From Neobacillus dielmonensis (GTDB taxonomy: Bacteria > Bacillota > Bacilli > Bacillales > Cytobacillaceae): a DNA stretch of 64,000 nt. A model generated the notes under the pieces. It ran no database searches. It worked only from the letters and a program-made list of their open reading frames with translations, and was not told the origin of the DNA. The stretch is taken from assembly GCF_000612665.1 (NCBI RefSeq), contig NZ_HG942044.1:44372-108371 (forward strand), written 5' to 3'. Made by a program: the position numbers and the translations under genes. Below are positions 10,474 through 19,185 of this stretch, piece by piece. Position 1 is the stretch's first letter. Each line of letters opens with the position of its first letter.

Positions 10474-11946
10474 TTAGGTTATAGCCTTGTATTCTTTGAT
10501 TACATGGATCGTCTTTAATTCATCATCCTCAGGACCCTGAACTGGTAAGCCTGCTTCAAGGTTTTTCCTAATATAATGCAGGTTTTCTTTTGTAATGATT
10601 TCGCCAGGTATAAAAATAGGGATACCTGGAGGATAAACCATTACAAATTCAGCGATAATCCTGCCTTCAGATTCCTCAAAAGGAATAATTTCTGTTTCAG
10701 AATAAAACGCATCTCTTGGGGTTAAAGCTAAAACTGGTATTTCCGGCAGCAATACTTGAACTGGTTCTGTTTTCTCTGCACGATGCTCGAACTCCCTAGA
10801 TAATTCAGTTAGTGCCTTTACTAAAAGATTAGCCTCGTACTCAGTATCTCCAAACGTGATGATACAAAGAATATTATATAAGTCGGATAGTTCAACCTCG
10901 ATATTGTATCTTTCTCTCAACCATTGTTCTACTTCAAAGCCAGTTAAACCTAAATCCTTCACAGAAATGATTAGTTTGGTTGGGTCATAATCAAAAGCTG
11001 CTTTTGTACCGAGAATTTCTTCTCCGACACAATATAAATGATCAATTTCATTTATCCTTTTTCGAATTAATTGAGCTAAGTGGATAGTTTTGTCGATTAA
11101 TTCGGTTCCTTTGGTAGCTAGTTGTTTTCTTGCTGTATCAAGGGATGCAAGCAACAGATAGGACGTGGAAGTAGTTGTCAGCATGCTCAGGATGGATTGA
11201 ACGTGTTTAATGGACACCCTGCCTTCTCTAACATTTAAAATAGAACTTTGCGTTAAGGAACCCCCAAGTTTATGAACGCTGGTGGCAGCGATATCAGCCC
11301 CGGCTTGCATGGCAGATAGAGGGAGTCGATCATGAAAATGAATGTGAACTCCATGAGCTTCATCCACAAGCACTGGTACATTGTAGGAATGCGCAATTTC
11401 CACAATTTTTTTTAAGTCAGCTGAAATCCCAAAATAGGTTGGATTAATAACTAGTAGTCCTTTTGCATCTGGATGCTGTTCTAAAGCATGTTCTACCGAC
11501 TCTGTAGTAATCCCGTGGGAAATCCCTAGATTTTCGTCAATTTCAGGATGGATGAATACGGGAATAGCACCTGAAAAGACGATTGCTGACATAACCGATT
11601 TGTGAACATTTCTAGGTACAATGATTTTTTCCCCAGGTCCGCAAACTGCCATTACCATTGTCATAATTGCACCACTAGTACCTTGAACAGAAAAAAATGT
11701 ATAATCAGCCCCAAATGCTTCTGCCGCCAATTCCTGTCCTTGTTTGATCATTCCCTTTGGATGGTGAAGGTCATCTAAAGGACTAATATTTATCAAATCA
11801 ATTGACAATGCGTTATCGCCAATAAAATGCCGAAAGTCTGGATCCATTCCTACTCCTTTTTTATGACCAGGAATATGGAACTGTACAGGGTTTTTCTTTG
11901 CGTGTTCGAGTAAACCGCTAAACAACGGTGTTTTATCTTGAGACAA
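10474..11946 (-). CDS. speA: Arginine decarboxylase, PLP-dependent
   Basis: A class-I Orn/Lys/Arg decarboxylase of 490 residues that makes agmatine, the first step of polyamine synthesis in Bacillus. It begins with the QFHIPGHKKG motif. The PLP site includes LVDEAHG (Asp195) and TSVHKLGGSLTQSS with the Schiff-base Lys226. A C-terminal decarboxylase domain follows. The start is TTG at 11946 with GAGGTG upstream. Lysine or ornithine specificity cannot be excluded from sequence, but position next to SR1 supports speA. Confidence 0.93.
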   Translation of the reverse strand: MSQDKTPLFSGLLEHAKKNPVQFHIPGHKKGVGMDPDFRHFIGDNALSIDLINISPLDDLHHPKGMIKQGQELAAEAFGADYTFFSVQGTSGAIMTMVMAVCGPGEKIIVPRNVHKSVMSAIVFSGAIPVFIHPEIDENLGISHGITTESVEHALEQHPDAKGLLVINPTYFGISADLKKIVEIAHSYNVPVLVDEAHGVHIHFHDRLPLSAMQAGADIAATSVHKLGGSLTQSSILNVREGRVSIKHVQSILSMLTTTSTSYLLLASLDTARKQLATKGTELIDKTIHLAQLIRKRINEIDHLYCVGEEILGTKAAFDYDPTKLIISVKDLGLTGFEVEQWLRERYNIEVELSDLYNILCIITFGDTEYEANLLVKALTELSREFEHRAEKTEPVQVLLPEIPVLALTPRDAFYSETEIIPFEESEGRIIAEFVMVYPPGIPIFIPGEIITKENLHYIRKNLEAGLPVQGPEDDELKTIHVIKEYKAIT

Positions 11947-12164
11947 TTATAACCACACCTCTTATTTTCAAAAATACTTCCTTAACATTGTTTTTCAAAA
12001 CATAAAACAAATGCATTATAGCATTATTCAATTGCGTTGCATAGAAATTTTGTATAGTTTTCTGCATCATTTTAAGTGGGTTTTAATTAGTTTCCCAAAT
12101 CAACAGGAAATTTAACCTTTTGAATCGAATAACAAGAAAATGCTATATAATAGGAGGGGTTTAT

Positions 12165-13124
12165 GTGAATTGGCAGACACGTGTAACTGAACTGCTAAAT
12201 ATTCAGTATCCAATCATTCAAGGAGGACTGGCGTATTTGGCGTATTCGGATTTGGCAGCGGCTGTTTCCAATTCGGGAGGGCTTGGCCAAATTACTGCCA
12301 TGTCTTTATCGAGTCCGGACCTGTTAAGACAGGAGATTCAAAAGGTAAGGGAATTAACCGACAAACCATTTGGGGTAAACTTCGCTATTGGACAGCAAAA
12401 TCGGCCGTTTAAAAATTTTTTAGAAGTCGCTATTGAGGAAGAAGTACCGGTTATTTCCATGACGGGAGGAAATCCAGCTCCTATTTTGGAACGATTGGAA
12501 GGATCCCAGATAAAAAAGCTGGTGCTCGTTGCTGCTAGGAGACAAGCCATAAAAGCGGAGCAACTGGGGGCAGACGCTGTCATGGTTGTTGGTCAAGAAG
12601 GAGGGGGACATCTGGGCCGTGACGATACCGGGACCATCGTGTTAATTCCGCAAGTAGTGGATTCCGTTTCCATTCCAGTTATTGCTTCAGGAGGCATTGG
12701 CGATGGCAGAGGATTGATGGCGGCATTAAGTCTTGGAGCAGAAGGAATCGAAATGGGGACAAGATTTATTGCAGTAAAAGAGTGTATCCACGCAAATGAA
12801 ATATATAAAAAAGCATTAATTCAAGGCAATGAAACAGATACAGTAGTTATTAAGCGTACACTAGGTGCCCCGGCTCGAGCCGTTGCCAACAGCTGGACGG
12901 AAAAAATTCTTGAGATAGAAAAAAATCACGGTGGTTATGAAGAGCTTAAGGATTATATCAGCGGTGTAGCTAACAAACGGTATATCTATGACGGGGCAGT
13001 GGATAACGGATTTGCCTGGGCCGGACAGGTGATGGGACTTATTAAAAATGTGCCTGCTACAAATGAGCTAATTCAGCAAATTATTCAGGAGGCTGAAGAA
13101 ATACGGGCAAGGTGGAGAAAATAA
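12165..13124 (+). CDS. Nitronate monooxygenase / 2-nitropropane dioxygenase-like flavoprotein
   Basis: A 319-residue FMN TIM-barrel protein. The start PIIQGGLAYLAYSDLAAAVSN is followed by MTGGNPAP, then the glycine-rich QEGGGHLGRDD, then the phosphate-binding ASGGIGDGRG and GAEGIEMGTRF. These are shared by nitronate monooxygenases and FabK-type enoyl-ACP reductases; sequence alone does not separate them firmly. GTG at 12165 after AGGAGGGG is preferred to the TTG at 12120, which lacks a binding site. Only 40 bases separate it from yktA. Confidence 0.82.
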   Translation: MNWQTRVTELLNIQYPIIQGGLAYLAYSDLAAAVSNSGGLGQITAMSLSSPDLLRQEIQKVRELTDKPFGVNFAIGQQNRPFKNFLEVAIEEEVPVISMTGGNPAPILERLEGSQIKKLVLVAARRQAIKAEQLGADAVMVVGQEGGGHLGRDDTGTIVLIPQVVDSVSIPVIASGGIGDGRGLMAALSLGAEGIEMGTRFIAVKECIHANEIYKKALIQGNETDTVVIKRTLGAPARAVANSWTEKILEIEKNHGGYEELKDYISGVANKRYIYDGAVDNGFAWAGQVMGLIKNVPATNELIQQIIQEAEEIRARWRK

Positions 13125-13164
13125 TAATAGAAACTAAATTTTGCAAATTGAAGCAGGTGAAAAA

Positions 13165-13440
13165 ATGGAATATCAGTACCCAATTGATTTTACATGGTCT
13201 ACTGAAGAGATTATAGATGTTATTAAATTCTTTGAAGCGATTGAAAAGGCCTATGAAAACGGAATAGAGCGTGATGAAATTATGGATGCATATCGCCGTT
13301 TTAAAGAAATCGTACCCAGTAAGGCACAGGAAAAAACAATCTGTAATGAGTTTGAGGAGATTAGCACTTATTCGTCCTATCGAACCATAAAAAAAGCTAA
13401 AGATGCTTCTCCAGGAGAACGAATTCTCATGAAGGTATAG
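13165..13440 (+). CDS. yktA: UPF0223 family protein YktA
   Basis: A 91-residue acidic protein opening [16 protein letters not shown] with the conserved [17 protein letters not shown] segment of UPF0223. The function is unknown. The ATG at 13165 follows GCAGGTG. It is convergent with yktB across a shared terminator, as expected for the ykt cluster of Bacillus. Confidence 0.88.
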   Translation: MEYQYPIDFTWSTEEIIDVIKFFEAIEKAYENGIERDEIMDAYRRFKEIVPSKAQEKTICNEFEEISTYSSYRTIKKAKDASPGERILMKV

Positions 13441-13460
13441 TTGTTCCCGCAAATAACTAG

Positions 13461-13512
13461 AAAAAGATTCAGGCTTCGACCTTTTTATGGGCTAGGACTG
13501 AATCTTTTTTTA
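13461..13512. terminator. Shared terminator of yktA and yktB
   Basis: AAAAAGATTCAG (13461-13472) pairs with CTGAATCTTTTT (13498-13509) around a 25-base loop. T-runs on both strands make it bidirectional. Confidence 0.82.
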
Positions 13513-13523
13513 GAAGTTCATAT

Positions 13524-14159
13524 TTATTTAATATTTTGTGCCAATTGATATAGAGGAGTTACAGTCTGAAACACATCATCGATTTTTGTCAATAAGCCTT
13601 CCGCATCTAAATGAATTACTTCATCTCTGTTAATAGTATAGCCGCATAACAGTTCAGCCTTTTTAATTGCTTGGAGTCTGTCGAACATTGACAGTAAATC
13701 GTTCTTTTTAAGATCCTTATGGGACAATGTTTCCGGTTTTGTATGGTCCAAAGACCAAACATAGTCTGCCGGAATATCTTTATAGATCTTGCTCGCCTTT
13801 TTGGCAAAACGGGCCCCTATATCATTTTTCTGGGGAGCTTCGTAAATGACCGCAAACCAAATAAATAAATGGGTTTCCCACAAACCTATTTGAAAATGCG
13901 GAAGCATTTTATAACCTCTCGGATTGTTAGCAAAGGCAACCCAGGTATCCTTAGGCGGATGAATGGTTCTTCTTGCATGCTTCGCTACATGAGCAAACAT
14001 TTCCTCTCCCGTCGTCGCAGACAGAGCAGGTGCAAAAATGGAGCCTAAAGCTTCAAGTTTGGGGCGAACCGTATTTTTCAGCGCCTCCATTCTTGGTTCT
14101 AATCCATCTATTAAAAAAACATCAAAATCCTCTTTGGAGAATCCGTTAAAATCCATCAT
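13524..14159 (-). CDS. yktB: UPF0637 family protein YktB
   Basis: A 211-residue soluble protein matching UPF0637. It opens MMDFNGFSKEDFDVF, then ARRTIHPPKDTWVAFANNPRGYK, HFQIGLWETHLF and FAVIYEAP. The biochemical role is unknown. The start is the ATG at 14159, six bases after GGAGG on the minus strand; the TTG two codons upstream overlaps that spacing. It ends at the shared terminator. Confidence 0.88.
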   Translation of the reverse strand: MMDFNGFSKEDFDVFLIDGLEPRMEALKNTVRPKLEALGSIFAPALSATTGEEMFAHVAKHARRTIHPPKDTWVAFANNPRGYKMLPHFQIGLWETHLFIWFAVIYEAPQKNDIGARFAKKASKIYKDIPADYVWSLDHTKPETLSHKDLKKNDLLSMFDRLQAIKKAELLCGYTINRDEVIHLDAEGLLTKIDDVFQTVTPLYQLAQNIK

Positions 14160-14368
14160 TAACAACCTCCACCCTTACAATTGATTGATTTCGGAATAAA
14201 AGCAATACATTCCCGATGATTGAAGTTTCCTCTATTGTAGCATATTGACGAATTCACTAGTAATTTGTTGTCTCATTAGGTGAGAGCACAAATTTGTTGC
14301 AAGAAACCATTGCGGTTCATATTATACAGTAAACAAATAACAGAAATAACAATAAGGGAGGAGAAAGT

Positions 14369-14563
14369 GTGAAGCAATTAATGAATACATCTTTAAAAAA
14401 GGTAACTGACAGGCAACGTACAGCGGTACTAAGGCTTGAAATGGATTATGAATTGGCCGTATTATTTGAGGCAATTGAGGAAAATAATGAGAAAAAAGTA
14501 AAAGATTGCAAACAAAAATTAGAAAGAATCCGCCAGGAATTACTACGATTAAAGGCTTTTTAA
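14369..14563 (+). CDS. ykzI: YkzI-like small coiled-coil protein
   Basis: A 64-residue, highly charged, almost entirely helical protein (TDRQRTAVLRLEMDYELAVL, then alternating Glu/Lys heptads). The GTG start follows GGGAGGAGAAA. It sits between yktB and the inositol monophosphatase gene, as in B. subtilis. The function is not known. A perfect 11-bp hairpin lies about 70 bases downstream. Confidence 0.78.
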   Translation: MKQLMNTSLKKVTDRQRTAVLRLEMDYELAVLFEAIEENNEKKVKDCKQKLERIRQELLRLKAF

Positions 14564-14633
14564 GTAATTTATTAGTATTAATGTCTAAGGGGATTTGAGG
14601 TTGTAATGGAAAGGAACAAAATATTATCGTCTT

Positions 14634-14669
14634 AAACGAACTCCAAAATAGAGGGGGAGTTCGTTTATT
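14634..14669 (+). terminator. Terminator-like hairpin after ykzI
   Basis: AAACGAACTCC and GGAGTTCGTTT form an 11-bp perfect stem followed by ATTATT. The 70-base gap after the ykzI stop shows no ORF. Confidence 0.65.
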
Positions 14670-14826
14670 ATTGGCATTAATTTGTCCCTCAATCCTTCCA
14701 AAGACCTTTAAAAGTTGATGATAGGCTTGAAGTGATTTAAGCTATAATTACATGAATTTAATCATTTAGCTCATACTACATAACATCTTGAATCAGATAC
14801 TGGAAATAAATTTTTGGAGGAGAATT

Positions 14827-15624
14827 ATGGACTGGGAAAAGATTTATTCCCAAGCAATGCACTGGGTGAGGGAAGCAGGAGAAAAGATTCGTTCGTCCTT
14901 TGACCAAACATTGGACATTCAAACAAAGTCAAATCCCAATGATTTGGTAACCAATATGGATAAAGAAATAGAGCAGTTTTTTATCCGCAAAATTAAACAA
15001 GAGTATTCAGACCATAAAATTTTGGGGGAAGAAGGTTTCGGCGATCAATTGGAAAGTATGCAAGGAATTGTATGGCTGATTGACCCAATTGACGGAACCA
15101 TGAATTTTATTCACCAGCAAAGGAATTTTGCCATCTCGCTTGGAGTGTATGAAGACGGTGTTGGAAAAGTCGGTTTGGTATATGATGTCGTGCATGATGA
15201 ATTGTACCATGCACGAAGAGGTAACGGCGCTTTCCTAAATAAAAAGCCCATTCCATTACTGGAGAAAGCCACTGTAAAAGAAGCGATAATCGCCTTAAAC
15301 GCAACATGGGTTATGAAGAACCACCGCATTGACCACAATTTACTAATCCCATTGGCAAGAGACGCAAGGGGAACGCGATCCTATGGAAGCGCAGCCCTTG
15401 AATTAATTTTTGTGGCTACAGGCAGGGTTGATGCCTACATATCGCTCAGGTTGGCTCCATGGGATTATGCTGGTGGGGCAGTAATTGTTGAAGAATTGGG
15501 CGGAATCATTACGAATTTAAGAGGGGAGAGGCTGGACTGCCTTTCTCAAGATTCCGTATTTGCTGCAAAGCCGGGTTTGCATCAAACGATACTTGAGGAG
15601 TATTTAAAGAACGGAAAATGGTAA
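14827..15624 (+). CDS. yktC: Inositol monophosphatase family protein
   Basis: A 265-residue Mg-dependent sugar/inositol phosphatase. The metal motifs are in order: GEEGFGD, then WLIDPIDGTMNF (DPIDGT), and near the C-terminus WDYAGGAVIVEELGG. In vivo substrates of the Bacillus homologues include inositol monophosphate and possibly NADP or fructose bisphosphate, so specificity is open. The ATG at 14827 after TTGGAGGAGAATT is the start; the longer frame upstream is not preceded by a site. Its stop codon lies inside the terminator stem. Confidence 0.92.
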   Translation: MDWEKIYSQAMHWVREAGEKIRSSFDQTLDIQTKSNPNDLVTNMDKEIEQFFIRKIKQEYSDHKILGEEGFGDQLESMQGIVWLIDPIDGTMNFIHQQRNFAISLGVYEDGVGKVGLVYDVVHDELYHARRGNGAFLNKKPIPLLEKATVKEAIIALNATWVMKNHRIDHNLLIPLARDARGTRSYGSAALELIFVATGRVDAYISLRLAPWDYAGGAVIVEELGGIITNLRGERLDCLSQDSVFAAKPGLHQTILEEYLKNGKW

Positions 15625-15655
15625 AAGAAGCCTGCTCGGCTTCTTTTATTTTTAT
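15623..15655 (+). terminator. Terminator of yktC
   Basis: AAAAGAAGCC pairs with GGCTTCTTTT around a 5-base loop, followed by ATTTTTAT. That tail is also the left target duplication of the adjoining 77-bp mobile element. Confidence 0.9.
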
Positions 15656-15732
15656 GGCTCTGGTAAACAATCATGTTGATTTTTTTACTCTGTTAATTGG
15701 AGCGGATGTCAATAGCCAAATTTACCAGAGCC
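15656..15732. mobile_element. Element A: 77-bp core-less MITE-like element
   Basis: It begins GGCTCTGGTAAA (15656-15667) and ends TTTACCAGAGCC (15721-15732), perfect 12-bp inverted repeats. It is flanked on both sides by ATTTTTAT (15648-15655 and 15733-15740), a perfect 8-bp target duplication. The inside matches the outer arms of elements B and C (a TTGATTTTTTTA arm, TTGGAGCGGA, AATAGCCAAATTTA) but lacks their G+C-rich core. It is non-coding and lies between yktC and ylaF. Confidence 0.85.
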
Positions 15733-15742
15733 ATTTTTATAA

Positions 15743-15928
15743 CTATAATAAACCTTTTTCACGAAGCTTCTTTTTCGTTTTAAAGCCCAGCCCCATGATG
15801 ACAATCAAAGCAACAAGACAGCCAAACAAGCCAAGCATGGTATTTTCGGCTATGGAAATACCCATTCCCATGATGCTGACTGCAGCTAGAATTGCAAAAA
15901 TGAGCATCTGCCAATTAACTTGTTTCAT
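15743..15928 (-). CDS. ylaF: YlaF-like two-helix membrane protein (DUF5325)
   Basis: A 61-residue protein with two membrane segments (about residues 7-26 and 30-48) and a basic C-terminus KTKKKLREKG. It matches YlaF/DUF5325 in size and in position upstream of, and divergent from, typA. AAGGGGTAAATAAC precedes the ATG at 15928. The function is unknown. Its 3' end abuts element A, which may have replaced its native terminator. Confidence 0.8.
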   Translation of the reverse strand: MKQVNWQMLIFAILAAVSIMGMGISIAENTMLGLFGCLVALIVIMGLGFKTKKKLREKGLL

Positions 15929-15994
15929 GTTATTTACCCCTTATATTTGGTTTTATTTTTATTTTACATAAAAAGCTTTTAGGTTTCCACTTTT

Positions 15995-16007
15995 ATTATG
16001 GTATAAT
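15995..16007 (+). promoter_or_regulatory. Extended -10 promoter upstream of typA
   Basis: TATGGTATAAT contains a TG-type extended -10 with TATAAT at 16002-16007, about 70 bases before the typA start. The -35 region is weak, as is usual for extended -10 promoters. Confidence 0.5.
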
Positions 16008-16073
16008 GTTTTAGTTGCGGATGAGAAACTATAAATAAAATTAATCTTGAATATAGGCAGGAGTGGAACTTCT

Positions 16074-17912
16074 TTGAACATAAGAAATGATATACGAAAT
16101 ATAGCAATCATTGCCCACGTTGACCATGGTAAAACAACGCTTGTAGACCAATTGTTACGACAGGCGGGAACATTCCGTTCGAATGAGCACGTTGAAGAGC
16201 GTGCTATGGACTCAAACGATTTGGAAAGAGAACGCGGGATTACCATCCTTGCGAAAAATACTGCAATCCAATATAAGGATACACGTATAAATATTTTAGA
16301 CACACCAGGACATGCTGACTTCGGCGGTGAAGTGGAACGGATTATGCGTATGGTTGATGGCGTTCTCTTAGTGGTGGATGCCTACGAAGGTTGTATGCCG
16401 CAAACACGGTTTGTCCTTAAAAAAGCGTTGGAGCAAAATTTAACTCCAATCGTGGTAGTCAATAAAATTGACCGTGATTTTGCCCGTCCACAAGAGGTTG
16501 TCGATGAAGTAATTGATTTATTTATTGAACTCGATGCAAATGAAGACCAACTAGAGTTTCCAGTTATATATGCATCAGCGATTAATGGAACTGCCAGTCT
16601 TGATCCAGAAAAACAAGATGAGAACATGCAGTCGCTTTATGAAGCAATCATTGAAAATATCCCTGCACCAGTTGATAACAGTGAAGAACCTTTGCAATTC
16701 CAAGTGGCACTACTGGATTATAATGAATACGTAGGGAGAATCGGAATTGGCCGGGTATTCCGTGGAACGATGAAGGTTGGACAGCAGGTTGCTTTAATGA
16801 AGCTAGACGGCACTGTGAAGCAATTCCGGGTAACGAAATTATTCGGTTTCTTTGGATTAAAACGAGAAGAAATTGAAGAGGCGAAAGCTGGGGACTTAGT
16901 AGCGGTTTCCGGGATGGAAGATATTAATGTTGGGGAAACCGTCTGCCCAGTTGAACATCAAGAGGCTCTGCCAGTCTTGCGGATTGATGAGCCAACACTA
17001 CAAATGACATTTGTCGTTAACAACAGTCCATTTGCTGGACGTGAAGGCAAATATGTTACGGCGCGAAAAATTGAAGAGAGACTTCGCGAGCAGCTTCACA
17101 CGGACGTAAGTTTACGTGTCGATAATACGGATTCTCCAGATGCATGGGTTGTTTCTGGACGTGGGGAACTTCACCTATCTATATTAATCGAAAACATGCG
17201 TCGCGAAGGATTTGAGCTTCAAGTATCAAAACCAGAAGTAATTGTAAAAGAAATTGATGGTGTCCGCTGTGAACCTGTTGAAAGGGTACAAATTGACGTA
17301 CCTGAAGAGCATACTGGTGCGATTATGGAATCGATCGGAGCCCGCAAAGGGGAAATGCTTGACATGATTAATAACGGAAACGGCCAAGTTCGTCTGATAT
17401 TTAATGTTCCAGCACGTGGTCTAATCGGTTATACAACAGAGTTTATGACACAAACCCGCGGTTATGGAATCCTAAACCATACGTTTGATAGTTACCAGCC
17501 AATGATTGCCGGACAGGTAGGCGGTAGACGCCAGGGCGTTCTAGTATCAATGGAAACTGGAAAAGCTTCCACATATGGTATAATGCAGGTAGAAGACCGT
17601 GGAACCATCTTTGTTGAACCAGGTACAGAAATTTATGAGGGAATGATTGTCGGGGAGCATACAAGGGAAAATGATCTTTCTGTTAATATCACAAAGGTGA
17701 AGCAACAGACAAACGTACGCTCGGCAACAAAAGACCAAACCTCAGTGATTAAGAAGCCTCGCATCATGACTCTGGAAGAATCATTGGAGTACCTAAACGA
17801 TGACGAATATTGTGAAGTAACACCACAATCCATCCGTCTAAGAAAGAAAATATTAGATAAGAGTGAACGGGAAAAACAGGCCAAAAAGAAGAAATACGCA
17901 GAAATGAGTTAA
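16074..17912 (+). CDS. typA: Translational GTPase TypA/BipA
   Basis: A ribosome-associated GTPase of the EF-G/LepA superfamily acting in stress and cold adaptation and ribosome assembly. The G domain carries G1 [10 protein letters not shown]2 near RERGITI, G3 DTPGHADF and G4 NKID. They are followed by domain II, the EF-G-like domains III and V and the TypA-specific C-terminus. TTG at 16074 after AGGAGTGG gives 612 residues, the B. subtilis length; the TTG nine codons upstream does not. Confidence 0.96.
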   Translation: MNIRNDIRNIAIIAHVDHGKTTLVDQLLRQAGTFRSNEHVEERAMDSNDLERERGITILAKNTAIQYKDTRINILDTPGHADFGGEVERIMRMVDGVLLVVDAYEGCMPQTRFVLKKALEQNLTPIVVVNKIDRDFARPQEVVDEVIDLFIELDANEDQLEFPVIYASAINGTASLDPEKQDENMQSLYEAIIENIPAPVDNSEEPLQFQVALLDYNEYVGRIGIGRVFRGTMKVGQQVALMKLDGTVKQFRVTKLFGFFGLKREEIEEAKAGDLVAVSGMEDINVGETVCPVEHQEALPVLRIDEPTLQMTFVVNNSPFAGREGKYVTARKIEERLREQLHTDVSLRVDNTDSPDAWVVSGRGELHLSILIENMRREGFELQVSKPEVIVKEIDGVRCEPVERVQIDVPEEHTGAIMESIGARKGEMLDMINNGNGQVRLIFNVPARGLIGYTTEFMTQTRGYGILNHTFDSYQPMIAGQVGGRRQGVLVSMETGKASTYGIMQVEDRGTIFVEPGTEIYEGMIVGEHTRENDLSVNITKVKQQTNVRSATKDQTSVIKKPRIMTLEESLEYLNDDEYCEVTPQSIRLRKKILDKSEREKQAKKKKYAEMS

Positions 17913-17943
17913 TGATAAACCTTAAATTCCAGGAGGTTTTCAC

Positions 17944-18258
17944 ATGAATGTGGCAGAGCATTTGTCATTTTTTGCAGCCCTTTATAAGGTAAATGAGCAG
18001 CCAAAATTAGGTATGTGGCTTCTTTACTTGACCATTGTTGCTTTATCCATTATTGTTTATAAACTAGGATTTGCTAAGAAATTGCCGCTCTTGAAATCGC
18101 TGATTATTTATTTCTTTTTATTTGTAGGATGTACACTTCTTACGTTTTTTGGCATCTTCTTGCCGGTTGCAGAAGGTCTGGTTGTAGCGGCGTTAATTTT
18201 AATTATCTATAAAGTCCGGCTGTATAATTCCAAAAGGGAGCAGACCGAGGCAAAGTAG
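17944..18258 (+). CDS. ylaH: YlaH-like membrane protein
   Basis: A 104-residue protein with about three membrane segments (near 22-38, 46-66 and 70-88) and a charged C-terminus. It matches YlaH in size and in its place 31 bases after typA. The ATG follows CAGGAGGTTTTCAC. The function is unknown. Its stop overlaps the possible GTG start of the next gene by one base. Confidence 0.82.
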   Translation: MNVAEHLSFFAALYKVNEQPKLGMWLLYLTIVALSIIVYKLGFAKKLPLLKSLIIYFFLFVGCTLLTFFGIFLPVAEGLVVAALILIIYKVRLYNSKREQTEAK

Positions 18259-18272
18259 TGGGGGGTTGGGCT

Positions 18273-18566
18273 TTGAAATCCTTGCAGGATGTTTTGTACA
18301 ATTGGCTTACCATTAAAGTGGTTTGTGATGCTCGTCCTGATGATACTGCCGCAGCAGAAACAAAGGCGCATTTTGACGAGCTGTTAGGAACGGAACACCA
18401 CGTTTCCAATATTGAAATTTCAACTGATGAGGACATGTATTACATCTCTTATCAACAGGATGAAGATAGGAAGAAAACTCGCTTCCCAAGAGAATTGATT
18501 GAAATTATGCTCAATCAGATTAATCGTGAACCTGAAAAGTATGTCAATTACCCTAATGAAGACTAA
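18273..18566 (+). CDS. Conserved hypothetical protein
   Basis: An approximately 97-residue acidic soluble protein (LQDVLYNWLTIKVVCDARPDD, then FPRELIEIMLNQINREPEKY). I do not recognise the family. The TTG at 18273 lies about nine bases after a GGGGGG tract; the GTG at 18258, one base overlapping ylaH's stop, is the alternative. Tight linkage to ylaH suggests cotranscription. A strong hairpin follows. Confidence 0.68.
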   Translation: MKSLQDVLYNWLTIKVVCDARPDDTAAAETKAHFDELLGTEHHVSNIEISTDEDMYYISYQQDEDRKKTRFPRELIEIMLNQINREPEKYVNYPNED

Positions 18567-18567
18567 T

Positions 18568-18608
18568 AAAAAACCTCAGGCTCCTTTCCAAGGAGTCTGA
18601 GGTTTTTT
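18568..18608. terminator. Bidirectional terminator between ylaH operon and ylaI
   Basis: AAAAAACCTCAG pairs with CTGAGGTTTTTT, extended by an inner CTCCTT/AAGGAG pairing. T-runs are present on both strands between convergent genes. Confidence 0.92.
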
Positions 18609-18636
18609 GCTGATCAGACAAAATTTATTTTTCCTC

Positions 18637-18837
18637 TTACCATTCCTCTACTTCAGATGTTGGCCGGTAAAATCTGAAATTGCCTGTACTGATTCTGGCA
18701 TTTGTTTTTTCCGTAATCCTTTCGCAGCATTCTTTGCACATGTATGTATGAATAGGGCGGTTACGCAAGCGTTTAGCCGTCAATGACTCATCATTTATTG
18801 CTTCAATTTTATCGCAAAGTACACACTTCACTCTCAT
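18637..18837 (-). CDS. ylaI: YlaI-like zinc-ribbon protein (DUF2197)
   Basis: A 66-residue protein with two Cys pairs (CVLC at residues ~5-8 and CKEC at ~34-37, followed by another Cys), a treble-clef or ribbon metal site, and the basic stretch TAKRLRNRP. It matches YlaI in size and position. The ATG at 18837 follows GAGGTGCCATA. Mobile element B begins 25 bp upstream of the start and must have altered its promoter region. Confidence 0.82.
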   Translation of the reverse strand: MRVKCVLCDKIEAINDESLTAKRLRNRPIHTYMCKECCERITEKTNARISTGNFRFYRPTSEVEEW

Positions 18838-18862
18838 TATGGCACCTCATTCCTAATTCTTA

Positions 18863-19038
18863 TGCGCTGTTAAATTTGGCTGTTGATTTCCGCCCCAGTC
18901 GCTTAAGCGTTCCCGTGGGCATGCCGGGGAGCCTCCTAATGCGCCTGCGGGGTCTCCCCAGCCCCGTATTCCAGGGGAGTCGAGGGCCTTCCGCTCCAAT
19001 CAACGTTAAAAAAATCAACATTATTGTTTAACAGAGCC
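18863..19038 (-). mobile_element. Element B: 176-bp MITE-like element
   Basis: Read on the minus strand it starts GGCTCTGTTAAA (19027-19038) and ends TTTAACAGCGCA (18863-18874; two mismatches in the repeat). The flanks AATTCTTA (18855-18862) and AATTCTAA (19039-19046) match 7/8, consistent with an aged target duplication. The core is G+C-rich (ACTCCCCTGG, GACCCCGCAGGCGC, GGAGGCTCCC). No credible ORF is present. It fills most of the 348-bp gap between ylaI and the PPOX gene. Confidence 0.85.
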
Positions 19039-19185
19039 AATTCTAAAAAGCATTATTCCTTATTATACTATAACATGCCAAAAGGCCTTCAAGCAGCTAT
19101 GTGTTTAAGTTGATGAAAAAAAGGGATAGTAGTAATATGAGATTATCCGTTTTTCGGGAGAAGAAAGAGAAAGGGGCTTTGAAAA

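Noticed and set aside
15618..15971. 117-codon frame covering the yktC terminator, element A and ylaF antisense
   Set aside because: It is opposite to ylaF, which has a membrane-protein pattern and a good binding site, and it runs through a terminator and a mobile element.
18783..19031. 82-codon frame spanning the ylaI start and element B
   Set aside because: It is antisense to ylaI and made of repeat sequence; no start signals.
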